Source of the DNA: Gemmatimonadota bacterium | Lineage (GTDB): Bacteria > Gemmatimonadota > Gemmatimonadetes > Gemmatimonadales > GWC2-71-9 | Direction: 5' to 3' | DNA length: 20,825 nucleotides | Assembly: GCA_003220905.1 (NCBI GenBank) | Contig: QHTS01000216.1 | Span: forward strand, 1 to 20,825 | Shown: positions 14,892-20,825 of the stretch, piece after piece | Layout: each line of letters begins with the position of its first letter | Position numbering within the stretch: position 1 is the first letter of the stretch | Made by a program: the position numbers and the translations under genes | Notes under the pieces: model-generated | The model's input: the letters and a program-made list of their open reading frames with translations, nothing else | What the model was told of the DNA's origin: nothing | Databases searched by the model: none

Positions 14892-15168
14892 CCTTTCGCA
14901 TCATCTCTGCGAAGGCGTCGTCCAAGTCGATCCCCTGCGAGTTGGCGAGGCAGATGACGACGAACAGGACGTCGGCGAGCTCCATCGCGAGCGAGCCCTC
15001 CCGCTCGTCCGCCTTCTTCGTTTTCCCTCCGAACCGGTGGTTCACCTCCCGCGCCAGCTCACCGACTTCCTCCGTGAGCCGGGCGAGGTTGGTGAGCGGG
15101 GGGAAGTATCCTTCTTTATATTGGCCGATCCACCGATCGACCGTTTGCTGGGCTTCGCGCAGGGACAC
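14848..15168 (-). CDS. MazG-like nucleotide pyrophosphohydrolase
   Basis: This 106-residue all-helical protein has the MazG fold. LTEEVGELAREV (31-42) and the downstream MELADVLFVVICLAN (62-76) supply the acidic metal-binding residues (Glu33, Glu34, Glu37, Glu63, Asp66) that hold magnesium for hydrolysing NTPs to NMP and pyrophosphate. The size fits the short single-domain branch rather than two-domain E. coli MazG. The likely role is cleansing of non-canonical or damaged nucleotides; the substrate is not determined. GTG at 15168 is taken as the start because VSLREAQQTVDRW is the usual family beginning and GGAG lies 6 nt upstream. It diverges from the DUF1015 gene with 18 bp between starts and overlaps rsgA tail to tail. 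Confidence 0.9.
   Translation of the reverse strand: MSLREAQQTVDRWIGQYKEGYFPPLTNLARLTEEVGELAREVNHRFGGKTKKADEREGSLAMELADVLFVVICLANSQGIDLDDAFAEMMRKVTSRDADRWTRKAR
15117..15122 (+). promoter_or_regulatory. Possible -10 box for the DUF1015 gene inside the MazG-like gene
   Basis: TATATT on the + strand matches the boxes before other lead genes, but lies 64 nt before the GTG at 15187 and within mazG codons for YKE. Because only 18 bp separate the divergent starts, the promoter must lie inside the neighbouring gene, which makes this a candidate. It could equally be a by-product of the lysine and tyrosine codons. Confidence 0.25.
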
Positions 15169-15186
15169 GGGAGGCTCCGGGCAATC

Positions 15187-16452
15187 GTGAAGGCCGAGCT
15201 GCCGCCGCTCGTCGCGCCGTTCCGCGGAGAGCGGTACGCTGCGAAAGAGTTGAGCGCCCTCATCGCACCCCCGTACGACGTCATTTCCCGGGAGGACCGC
15301 ACACGCTACGCGGCGCGCGATCCCCACAATATCGCCCATCTCATTCTGCCGGAAGCGCCGTCGGGCGGGGTTAGAGGCGGCGGCGGCGACCGCTACGCGC
15401 ACGCCGCAACGCTGCTCGCGGCGTGGCGGGAAGCGGGCGTGGTGCGACCGGATCCCGCGGAGTCGGTGTACATCGTCGCGCAGGACTACGCCGTGCCGTC
15501 GGGCGAACGGCGTACGCGCATCGGGATGCTGGCCGCCGTGCGGGCCGAGCCGTTCGAAACGCGGCGCGTGCGGCCGCACGAGCAGACGCACGCGGCACCC
15601 AAGGCTGACCGACTGGCGCTGCTGCGTGCCACGGCGGCCAACCTCGAGTCCATTTTCCTGCTCGCGCCGGACCCCGACCGGATGCTGGCGCAGGCCCTCG
15701 TCAGACGGGCCTCCGGCGTGCCGGCGGCGCGCGCGGAACTCGATGGCGTCGGCATCCGCCTCTGGGTCACGTCGGGCGATCAGGCGGCGGAGCTCGCTCG
15801 GCTGGCGGGCCGGGCTCAGCTCTACATCGCCGACGGCCATCACCGCTACGAGACCGCGGTGGCGTACGCTCGGGAGGAGCCGAGCGCCGACCACGTGCTC
15901 TCGTTCGTCGTGTCGGCGGGCGATCCTGGCCTCACGATCCTCCCCACCCACCGCATCATCTTCGGCGCGGGGCGCGACGCGACGAAGCTGGTCGCGGCCT
16001 GGCGGGAATGGTTCGAGGTCGGGCGGGTAGCGCCGTGCATGGACCGGGTCGAGCGGCTGGCTGAGCTCGGGCGGGAGCGCACCGCGTGCATCGTGGCGTT
16101 CCCCGACGCCTATGACGTTACCCTGGTCCTGAAGAACGACGCACCGCTCGACGACGTCTCCGACCTCGCGACGACCCCCGCAGTCCGCGCGCTGGACGTG
16201 GCCCGGATCGAGTCGCTCGTCGTGCAGCGCATCCTGGGGGCGGGTACCGCGACGCCGTCGCTCGCCTACACGCCCGATCCGCATGCGGCCTTCGATGCGG
16301 TCCGGCACGGGCGGGCCGCTGCTGCAGTCCTCCTCAATCCCACGAAAGTGCGGGACGTGTTCGCCGTAGCGGACGCAGGGGACGTCATGCCGCCCAAGTC
16401 GACGTACTTCGTACCGAAGGTGCCGAGTGGATTGGTGATTCGAGCGGTCTAG
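15187..16452 (+). CDS. DUF1015 family protein
   Basis: This 421-residue protein matches the DUF1015 family, soluble proteins whose biochemical role is not settled. Family landmarks are the start LVAPFRGERYAAKELSALIAPPYDVIS, HNIAHLILPE, RPHEQTHAAPKADRLALLRA, the strongly conserved IADGHHRYETAVAYA, LPTHRII, and the C-terminal MPPKSTYFVPKVPSGLVIR. The His-His-Arg-Tyr block looks like an active site. The GTG at 15187 fits the natural N-terminus (the family begins just before the PFRG block); GGGAGG lies 12 nt upstream in the 18-bp spacer shared with the MazG-like gene. Upstream in-frame codons are antisense to mazG and not coding. Confidence 0.9.
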   Translation: MKAELPPLVAPFRGERYAAKELSALIAPPYDVISREDRTRYAARDPHNIAHLILPEAPSGGVRGGGGDRYAHAATLLAAWREAGVVRPDPAESVYIVAQDYAVPSGERRTRIGMLAAVRAEPFETRRVRPHEQTHAAPKADRLALLRATAANLESIFLLAPDPDRMLAQALVRRASGVPAARAELDGVGIRLWVTSGDQAAELARLAGRAQLYIADGHHRYETAVAYAREEPSADHVLSFVVSAGDPGLTILPTHRIIFGAGRDATKLVAAWREWFEVGRVAPCMDRVERLAELGRERTACIVAFPDAYDVTLVLKNDAPLDDVSDLATTPAVRALDVARIESLVVQRILGAGTATPSLAYTPDPHAAFDAVRHGRAAAAVLLNPTKVRDVFAVADAGDVMPPKSTYFVPKVPSGLVIRAV

Positions 16453-16470
16453 AAGGCGACGGAGCGCCTC

Positions 16471-16476
16471 TATATT
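16471..16476 (+). promoter_or_regulatory. Candidate -10 box of a leaderless promoter
   Basis: TATATT lies exactly 8 nt before the ATG at 16485, the same spacing as at 20-25. There is no Shine-Dalgarno (TTCTCCCC precedes the ATG) and no clear -35 hexamer. Confidence 0.45.
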
Positions 16477-16484
16477 TTCTCCCC

Positions 16485-16760
16485 ATGCCCCCCCCTCGAC
16501 CCCGCGATCGCATCCTCGGCAATCTCGAGTCCATCTACCGCGAGGCCTACGAGCGCGCGAAGGCTGCCGGCGACCAGGTGCGCATGGCGGATCTCGACGC
16601 CGCCTACCAGCGCGAGCAGCTGCTGCTCGAAGTGCTGCTCGACATCCGCGATCTCCTCGCGTCCCTGCCGGCGTCTGCCGAGCCGGGCTCCGGGAAGGCC
16701 CCGCGATCCGATCCGATCACCGCGCTCGAGACCATCCACCGCATCACGAAGCTCCGCTGA
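16485..16760 (+). CDS. Small helical protein of unknown function
   Basis: This 91-residue protein is not recognised. After a Pro/Arg-rich start (PPPRPRDRILG), residues 12-62 are predicted by eye to form two amphipathic helices (NLESIYREAYERAKAAGDQ and AAYQREQLLLEVLLDIRDLLASL) with a heptad-like leucine pattern. A Gly/Ser/Pro linker and a final short helix (ITALETIHRITKLR) follow. It has no cysteines, no signal peptide and no membrane segment. The pattern suggests a coiled-coil or helical-bundle adaptor. It leads a unit with the amidohydrolase gene 9 bp downstream and has its own TATATT box. Confidence 0.75.
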   Translation: MPPPRPRDRILGNLESIYREAYERAKAAGDQVRMADLDAAYQREQLLLEVLLDIRDLLASLPASAEPGSGKAPRSDPITALETIHRITKLR

Positions 16761-16769
16761 GGAAACCGC

Positions 16770-18422
16770 ATGCGCCGACGCCTGTCTCTCGGACTCCTCT
16801 GCCTGACCGTCGCCGCCTGCTCCCGGAAGGCGGACATCATCATCGCGGGCGGGATGGTCTGGACCGGCCTCTCGACCGGGGCACCCCAAAGGGGTACGGT
16901 CGCCCTCGCCGACGGCAGGATCCTCGCGATCGGCGACGACGCGCAGATCGGGCGCTATGCAGGCCCCAAGACCCAGGTCATCCAGGCCGGCGGCGGGCTC
17001 GTCCTGCCCGGCTTCACCGACGGACACACCCACTTCATCGACGGCGGGTTCCAGCTCGCGTCGGTGAGCCTGCGCGATGCCGCGACCCCGCAGGAGTTCA
17101 TCCGGCGCTTGAAGGAATACGCCAAGACGCTGAAGGCCGGTGAATGGATCACGGGCGGCGACTGGGACCACACGCTCTGGGCCGGCCAGCCGCTCCCACG
17201 TCACGAGTGGATCGATTCGGTCACGTCCAGCAATCCGGTATTCGTCAGTCGGGTAGACGGCCATGAGGCGCTGGCCAACGCCGCCGCGATGCGCGTGGCG
17301 GCGGTCACGCAGGACACCCCGACCCCCTCCGGCGGTGAGATCCTGCGGGACGCGAGGACGGGAGGGCCGACCGGCATCTTCAAAGACCGGGCGCTCGATC
17401 TCATCGGCCGCGCGATCCCCGACCCGTCGCCGGCCCAGCGTGACTCGGCCCTCGCCCGCGCGCTTGCCTATGCCGCCTCGCTGGGCGTCACCGCCACCTC
17501 CCACGTATCCGCGTCGTGGGCCGATCTCGCGAGCTATCGCCGCATCGAGCGCGCGGGCCGGCTCACGGTGCGGGCGGCGCTCTATCTCCCTCTCGATTCC
17601 TGGCGGGCAGTCGCCGAGACCGTGAGTCGTTCGAACCGCGGTGACGACTGGGTGAAGATCGGCGGGCTCAAAGGCTACATGGACGGCTCGGCGGGGTCCC
17701 GCACCGCGTATTTCTTCGAGCCCTACAGCGATTCGGCGGGCTACCATGGACTGCTGCAACACCCGGAGGCGGACATGCGCCGCTGGATCGGCAGCGCCGA
17801 CTCGGCGGGACTGCAGGTCGCCGTCCACGCGATCGGTGACCACGCCAACGCCATCCTCTTGTCCATCTACGATAGCGTGGCACGGGCACACGGGGCGCGC
17901 GACCGGCGCTTCCGGGTCGAGCACGCCCAGCACCTGCGCCCGCAGGACATTCCCCTGTTCGGAAAGCTCGGCGTGATCGCCTCGGTGCAGCCCTATCACG
18001 CCATCGATGACGGCCGCTGGGTGGAGCGGCGCATCGGGCCGGTACGCATCAAGACGACCTACCCGTTCCGCACACTGCTCGACACGGGCGGCAGGCTCGC
18101 GTTCGGGTCGGACTGGACGGTCGCGCCGCTCGACCCGATCCTTGGCGTGTACGCGGCGGTCACGCGCCGCACACTCGACGGCAGGAACCCGGACGGGTGG
18201 GTGCCGGAGCAGAAGATCTCGGTGGGTGAGGCGCTGCGTGCGTACACTGCGGGCAACGCCTATGCGACATTCGACGAGGCCAAACGGGGCACGCTCGCAC
18301 CGGGCGGTGATGCGGACCTGGTCGTGCTGGACCGCGATCTCTTCACCATCCCACCCGATTCGCTCGATCGGGCGCGGGTGCGCTACACGATCGTGGGCGG
18401 CCGGGTGGTCTACCGGCGCTAG
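16770..18422 (+). CDS. Amidohydrolase family lipoprotein (YtcJ-like, amidohydrolase 3)
   Basis: This 550-residue metal-dependent hydrolase resembles the YtcJ/amidohydrolase-3 branch. Residues 1-17 form a short lipoprotein signal with the lipobox VAAC (Cys17), so it is probably anchored to a membrane facing the periplasm. The metal-site motif GFTDGHTHF (81-89) carries His86 and His88. Further conserved blocks are GGDWDHTLWAG, VFVSRVDGHEALANAAA, LKGYMDGSAGSRTAYFFEPY, VAVHAIGDHAN, FRVEHAQHL, and FGSDWTVAPLDP with the catalytic aspartate. The C-terminus returns to the small beta domain (GTLAPGGDADLVVLDRDLF). The substrate is unknown; relatives hydrolyse amides, formamides or N-acyl groups. GAGGA lies 6 nt before the ATG. 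Its TAG shares a CTAG palindrome with the stop of the convergent flavin reductase gene. Confidence 0.92.
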   Translation: MRRRLSLGLLCLTVAACSRKADIIIAGGMVWTGLSTGAPQRGTVALADGRILAIGDDAQIGRYAGPKTQVIQAGGGLVLPGFTDGHTHFIDGGFQLASVSLRDAATPQEFIRRLKEYAKTLKAGEWITGGDWDHTLWAGQPLPRHEWIDSVTSSNPVFVSRVDGHEALANAAAMRVAAVTQDTPTPSGGEILRDARTGGPTGIFKDRALDLIGRAIPDPSPAQRDSALARALAYAASLGVTATSHVSASWADLASYRRIERAGRLTVRAALYLPLDSWRAVAETVSRSNRGDDWVKIGGLKGYMDGSAGSRTAYFFEPYSDSAGYHGLLQHPEADMRRWIGSADSAGLQVAVHAIGDHANAILLSIYDSVARAHGARDRRFRVEHAQHLRPQDIPLFGKLGVIASVQPYHAIDDGRWVERRIGPVRIKTTYPFRTLLDTGGRLAFGSDWTVAPLDPILGVYAAVTRRTLDGRNPDGWVPEQKISVGEALRAYTAGNAYATFDEAKRGTLAPGGDADLVVLDRDLFTIPPDSLDRARVRYTIVGGRVVYRR

Positions 18423-18901
18423 CCGGAGTACTTGAGCCCCGACTCCTGAAGCGTGAGGGGCTGCGCTCCCTCGTGCTCAACCCCTGCCTCGACCACCTCA
18501 CCCAACACCAGCGTATGGTCTCCGCTTGGCAGTGTTGCGACGACGCGACACTCCACCCACCCGAGCGCCTCGGCGAGCACCGGCACACCGGAGATCGGCC
18601 CCGGCTTGGTCTTGATTCCCTTGAGCCTCGGGGACGCGCCCGCCGACCCCCGCCCCAGCTTGTCCGCCAGCTCACGTTGCCCCTCGTGAAGCACGCTGAT
18701 GGCGAAGTGGCGTGCGTCGCGGATCATCTCGATCATCTTGGACGTGCTCTCGACGGCCACGACGACCATGGGGGGGTCAAACGAGGCCTGGCTGACCCAG
18801 TTGGCGGTTATGCCGTGCTCATCGCCCTCGCGCTTCACGGTCAGCGCGTACAGGCCATAGGTGAAATGTCGGAACACCGTCTGTTTCGCGGCTGCGTTCA
18901 T
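18419..18901 (-). CDS. Flavin reductase-like (FMN-binding split-barrel) protein
   Basis: This 160-residue protein has the pattern of the DIM6/NTAB flavin reductase family, small dimeric FMN-binding barrels that reduce flavin with NAD(P)H, often for a partner monooxygenase. Recognisable pieces are FRHFTYGLYALTVK at the N-terminus, GITANWVSQASFDPPMVVVAVE (the flavin-binding core), FAISVLHEGQRELADKLG, and a late AEALGWVECRVVATLPSGDHTLVLGEVVEAGV. No monooxygenase partner gene is in the window, so its role may be stand-alone redox or flavin binding. The ATG at 18901 has no Shine-Dalgarno but a CATATT box 7 nt upstream. It diverges from the S41 protease gene and converges with the amidohydrolase gene through a 4-bp stop overlap. 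Confidence 0.9.
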   Translation of the reverse strand: MNAAAKQTVFRHFTYGLYALTVKREGDEHGITANWVSQASFDPPMVVVAVESTSKMIEMIRDARHFAISVLHEGQRELADKLGRGSAGASPRLKGIKTKPGPISGVPVLAEALGWVECRVVATLPSGDHTLVLGEVVEAGVEHEGAQPLTLQESGLKYSG

Positions 18902-18908
18902 GGACAGG

Positions 18909-18914
18909 AATATG
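18909..18914 (-). promoter_or_regulatory. Candidate -10 box for the flavin reductase gene
   Basis: CATATT on the minus strand lies 7 nt before the ATG at 18901, like the boxes before other unled starts here. A TTGGCG about 19 nt further upstream could be a -35 element and overlaps the inverted repeat at 18932-18949. Confidence 0.4.
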
Positions 18915-18931
18915 GGCCAGCGGGCGCGTAG

Positions 18932-18949
18932 CACGCCAATTGCGGCGTG
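18932..18949. promoter_or_regulatory. Short perfect inverted repeat in the flavin reductase / S41 protease divergent region
   Basis: CACGCC (18932-18937) and GGCGTG (18944-18949) are exact complements around AATTGC. The site lies between two divergent starts 69 bp apart and overlaps a possible -35 of the minus-strand gene, so a regulator could act on both. Chance occurrence in GC-rich DNA is possible. Confidence 0.3.
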
Positions 18950-18951
18950 GC

Positions 18952-18957
18952 TACTTT
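18952..18957 (+). promoter_or_regulatory. Candidate -10 box for the S41 protease gene
   Basis: TACTTT (then GG) lies 13 nt before the ATG at 18971. It would give a very short leader. It is a weaker match than the TATATT boxes elsewhere. Confidence 0.3.
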
Positions 18958-18970
18958 GGACGTCGATAGG

Positions 18971-20533
18971 ATGCACCAGACACGGTTTGTCTTTATCGCG
19001 CTGCTCGCCGCGGCTGCCCGGCTGCCGGCCCAGCAGCCGGGCGCCCGGCAGCCGTCCGCCTACGAAGAGCTGCAGACGTTCTCGGCGGTGCTCAATCACA
19101 TCCGCGTCAATTACATCGACTCGGTGACCTATACGCAGCTGGTCCGCGCCGCCATTGACGGAGTCATGCAGGCACTCGATCCCCACAGCCGCTTCGAGTC
19201 GCACGCCGACCGCGACAAGGCCGGCAAGCTGGATCGCGGCGAGCTCGCCGTCACGGGCTTGGTGCTCGAGGACGTGGATGGCGCCCCCAGCGTTCTGACG
19301 GTCATGTCCAAGAGCCCGGCGGACAAGGCCGGCATCCAGCCGGGCGACCGGCTCGCCCTCGTCAACGACACCACCGTCGCGGGCCTGGACGTGAGGGCGC
19401 TCGAGCTCCGGCTCGCCGGGGACAAGGGATCCAAGGTTCGCCTGTGCTTCGAGCGCGGTCCACGCCTCGAACCCGACACCTTTTCGGTCACGCTCAAGCG
19501 CGAATACGTCAAGATTCCATCCGTGTCGATCGTGCGGCTGGCAGCCCCCGTGACCGGGTACGTGCGCCTCGATCAGTTCGGCGAAAAGGCGGCCCGCGAG
19601 GTGCACGACGCGCTCAAGCGGCTCCGCGGCCAGGGCGCCACTCAGTTCATTTTGGACCTTCGTCGTAATCCTGGTGGCGCGGTATTCGCGGCGGTGGAGC
19701 TCGCGTCCGAGTTCTTCCCCAAGAACACGGTCGTATTCAGGACGCGTGGGCGGAAGAAGGACGTCGACACGACGTTCGTGACCAAGCGCGACGGAGAGTT
19801 CAGCACCGCGCCCCTGATCGTCTTGATCGATGGCGGCAGCGCGAGCGCCGCCGAGGCCCTGGCAGCTTCGCTCCAGGACCACGACCGCGCGCTCCTCCTG
19901 GGTCGCCGCAGCTTCGGCAAGGCCCTCATGCAGACGGCCTTCCTCACTCCGTCGGGCGACATTGTGTGGCTCACCGTCGGCCGCGTGATCACGCCCAGCG
20001 GCCGGTTCATCCAGCGGCGCTACCGCGGCCTGCGGTCCGAGGAGTACCGCGCCTTCGGCGGCGTCGCCGGCGCGGGGGAGGATACGCTGGAGACCTTCCG
20101 CACGGACAACGGCCGGACCGTGCGTGGCGGCGGCGGCATCGCGCCCGACGTCGAGCTCCCCCGACCGGCCCCGGTGCCGGTCTGGTGGAGCGCGGCCGCC
20201 GACTCGGGGCTCGACGACGCGCTGGCCGACAGCATCGCCCTGACGTTGCCGGCCACCTCGGCCGCCCGCACGGACTGGATGAATGCGCGGGCGGAATGGG
20301 ATACGCGGCTGGTGAATCCCTTTCTGGAACGGGTGCGAAGCCGTTTCCACGTGGCGGCGCAGCCGGACTCACTGCTCGCCGCGCGGATCGGGCGCAACCT
20401 CGCGCTCCGCGTCGCCGAGGTGCGTTGGGGGCCGGATGCGCGCGACGAATTCCTCGTGCGGAACGACCCCGACGTCCACGCCGCCGCGGATCACTTCGGC
20501 CGCCTGCGGGAGCTTTTGAGCGGGCCGAAGTAG
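18971..20533 (+). CDS. S41 family C-terminal processing protease with PDZ domain
   Basis: This 520-residue secreted serine protease belongs to the CtpA/Prc group, which trims or degrades envelope proteins. Residues 1-22 form a signal peptide (HQTRFVFIALLAAAARLPAQ). A helical cap follows with YIDSVTYTQLVRAAIDGVMQALDPHSRF. The PDZ domain (about 90-170) contains SPADKAGIQPGDRLALVND. The protease core has DLRRNPGGAVFAAVELASEFF, then Ser292 in DGGSASAAEALA and Lys317 in GRRSFGKALMQ. These lie 25 residues apart, matching the catalytic Ser-Lys spacing of E. coli Prc. GGGGIAPDVELP marks the end of the core, and the last 130 residues are a helical extension. ATG 18971 is preferred because the signal peptide begins there; a GTG at 18947 would add eight residues with two acidic ones. 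Confidence 0.92.
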   Translation: MHQTRFVFIALLAAAARLPAQQPGARQPSAYEELQTFSAVLNHIRVNYIDSVTYTQLVRAAIDGVMQALDPHSRFESHADRDKAGKLDRGELAVTGLVLEDVDGAPSVLTVMSKSPADKAGIQPGDRLALVNDTTVAGLDVRALELRLAGDKGSKVRLCFERGPRLEPDTFSVTLKREYVKIPSVSIVRLAAPVTGYVRLDQFGEKAAREVHDALKRLRGQGATQFILDLRRNPGGAVFAAVELASEFFPKNTVVFRTRGRKKDVDTTFVTKRDGEFSTAPLIVLIDGGSASAAEALAASLQDHDRALLLGRRSFGKALMQTAFLTPSGDIVWLTVGRVITPSGRFIQRRYRGLRSEEYRAFGGVAGAGEDTLETFRTDNGRTVRGGGGIAPDVELPRPAPVPVWWSAAADSGLDDALADSIALTLPATSAARTDWMNARAEWDTRLVNPFLERVRSRFHVAAQPDSLLAARIGRNLALRVAEVRWGPDARDEFLVRNDPDVHAAADHFGRLRELLSGPK

Positions 20534-20535
20534 AC

Positions 20536-20541
20536 TATCTT
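20536..20541 (+). promoter_or_regulatory. Candidate -10 box of a leaderless promoter
   Basis: TATCTT, followed by TG, lies 6 nt before the ATG at 20548 in a 14-bp intergenic gap. No Shine-Dalgarno is present. The extended form TATCTTTG also fits the TAnnTTTG type of -7 element known from Bacteroidota. A TTTTG lies 17 nt upstream of the box. Confidence 0.4.
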
Positions 20542-20547
20542 TGTCCC

Positions 20548-20825
20548 ATGGCGACACGCGCTCAACCCCGCCCCCGGGCCGCCAAGTCCCTGTCCAAGGC
20601 CGACCTGCTCGATATGTATCGGCTGATGCTCCTGTCGCGGCGCATCGACGACAAGGAGATCCAGCTCAAGCGGCAGAACAAGATTTTCTTCCAGATCTCG
20701 GGCGCCGGTCACGAGGCCGTGCTGGTCGCGGCGGGCAAGGCCCTCCGTCCCGCGTACGACTGGTTCTATCCCTACTATCGCGACCGCGCGCTCTGTCTGA
20801 GCCTCGGCATGACCCCCACCGAGAT
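20548..20825 (+). CDS. Thiamine-dependent 2-oxo acid dehydrogenase E1 subunit alpha (5' part, cut by window end)
   Basis: The visible 92 codons encode the N-terminus of an E1 alpha subunit of the pyruvate or branched-chain 2-oxo acid dehydrogenase type. After a basic, Ala/Pro-rich leader (ATRAQPRPRAAKSLSK) comes LLDMYRLMLLSRRIDDKEIQLKRQNKIFFQISGAGHEAV, the classic start of these proteins. GKALRPAYDWFYPYYRDRALCLSLGMTP follows, whose YPYYRDR block resembles branched-chain (BCKDH/2-oxoisovalerate) E1 more than pyruvate E1. The thiamine-binding GDG motif lies beyond the window, and whether alpha and beta are fused cannot be seen. No Shine-Dalgarno; TATCTT just upstream. Confidence 0.88.
   Translation, partial: MATRAQPRPRAAKSLSKADLLDMYRLMLLSRRIDDKEIQLKRQNKIFFQISGAGHEAVLVAAGKALRPAYDWFYPYYRDRALCLSLGMTPTE

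Overview
This is a compact, very GC-rich bacterial chromosomal segment with no RNA genes, no CRISPR array, no recognisable transposase and no phage genes. Gene content, high GC and the recurring TATATT-type box 6-8 nt before unled start codons suggest an uncultured soil-type bacterium, most plausibly Gemmatimonadota. That assignment is an inference from style and gene content; no marker gene in the window proves it.

Layout. (1) 34-4582, + strand: a class V PLP-dependent aminotransferase-fold enzyme, a LOG/TIGR00730 phosphoribohydrolase-like protein and a deoxyhypusine-synthase-like protein overlap one another in a tight operon. An MFS transporter gene follows, broken by an in-frame TAG and lacking a good start codon. 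(2) 4581-4682: a striking inverted array of TGCGGAR heptamers begins inside the transporter's stop codon. (3) 4704-6696: a D-Ala-D-Ala-ligase-like ATP-grasp enzyme overlaps by 56 bp a protein with four zinc ribbons and a HELGH metallopeptidase-like domain. (4) 6716-7468: a Bax-inhibitor-1/YccA membrane protein, convergent with (5) glpD on the minus strand (7473-9101). (6) 9277-14891, + strand: fadI and fadJ (beta-oxidation), a monofunctional proline dehydrogenase, a small uncharacterised protein and the ribosome-assembly GTPase rsgA. (7) 14848-16452: a MazG-like pyrophosphohydrolase (minus strand, 3' end overlapping rsgA) diverges from a DUF1015 gene with only 18 bp between starts. (8) 16485-18422: a small helical protein and a lipoprotein-type amidohydrolase. 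(9) 18419-18901 minus: a flavin reductase-like protein. (10) 18971-20533: a secreted S41 (CtpA-like) protease. (11) 20548 to the end: the 5' part of a thiamine-dependent 2-oxo acid dehydrogenase E1 alpha gene.

How the genes fit together. glpD and fadI-fadJ on either side of one 175-bp divergent region suggest coordinated use of glycerol and fatty acids, i.e. lipid breakdown. Proline dehydrogenase and the E1 subunit add further carbon and energy catabolism. The rest is housekeeping (rsgA, MazG, protease) or poorly characterised.

Two points deserve most attention: the ATP-grasp/zinc-ribbon-metallopeptidase pair, which has the form of a peptide-bond-making and peptide-bond-breaking couple, and the heptamer cruciform. 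Genes at the head of transcription units mostly lack a Shine-Dalgarno sequence and carry a TATATT-like box just upstream, whereas internal operon genes have good Shine-Dalgarno sites. This suggests leaderless transcription of lead genes. Every intergenic stretch is under 200 bp.
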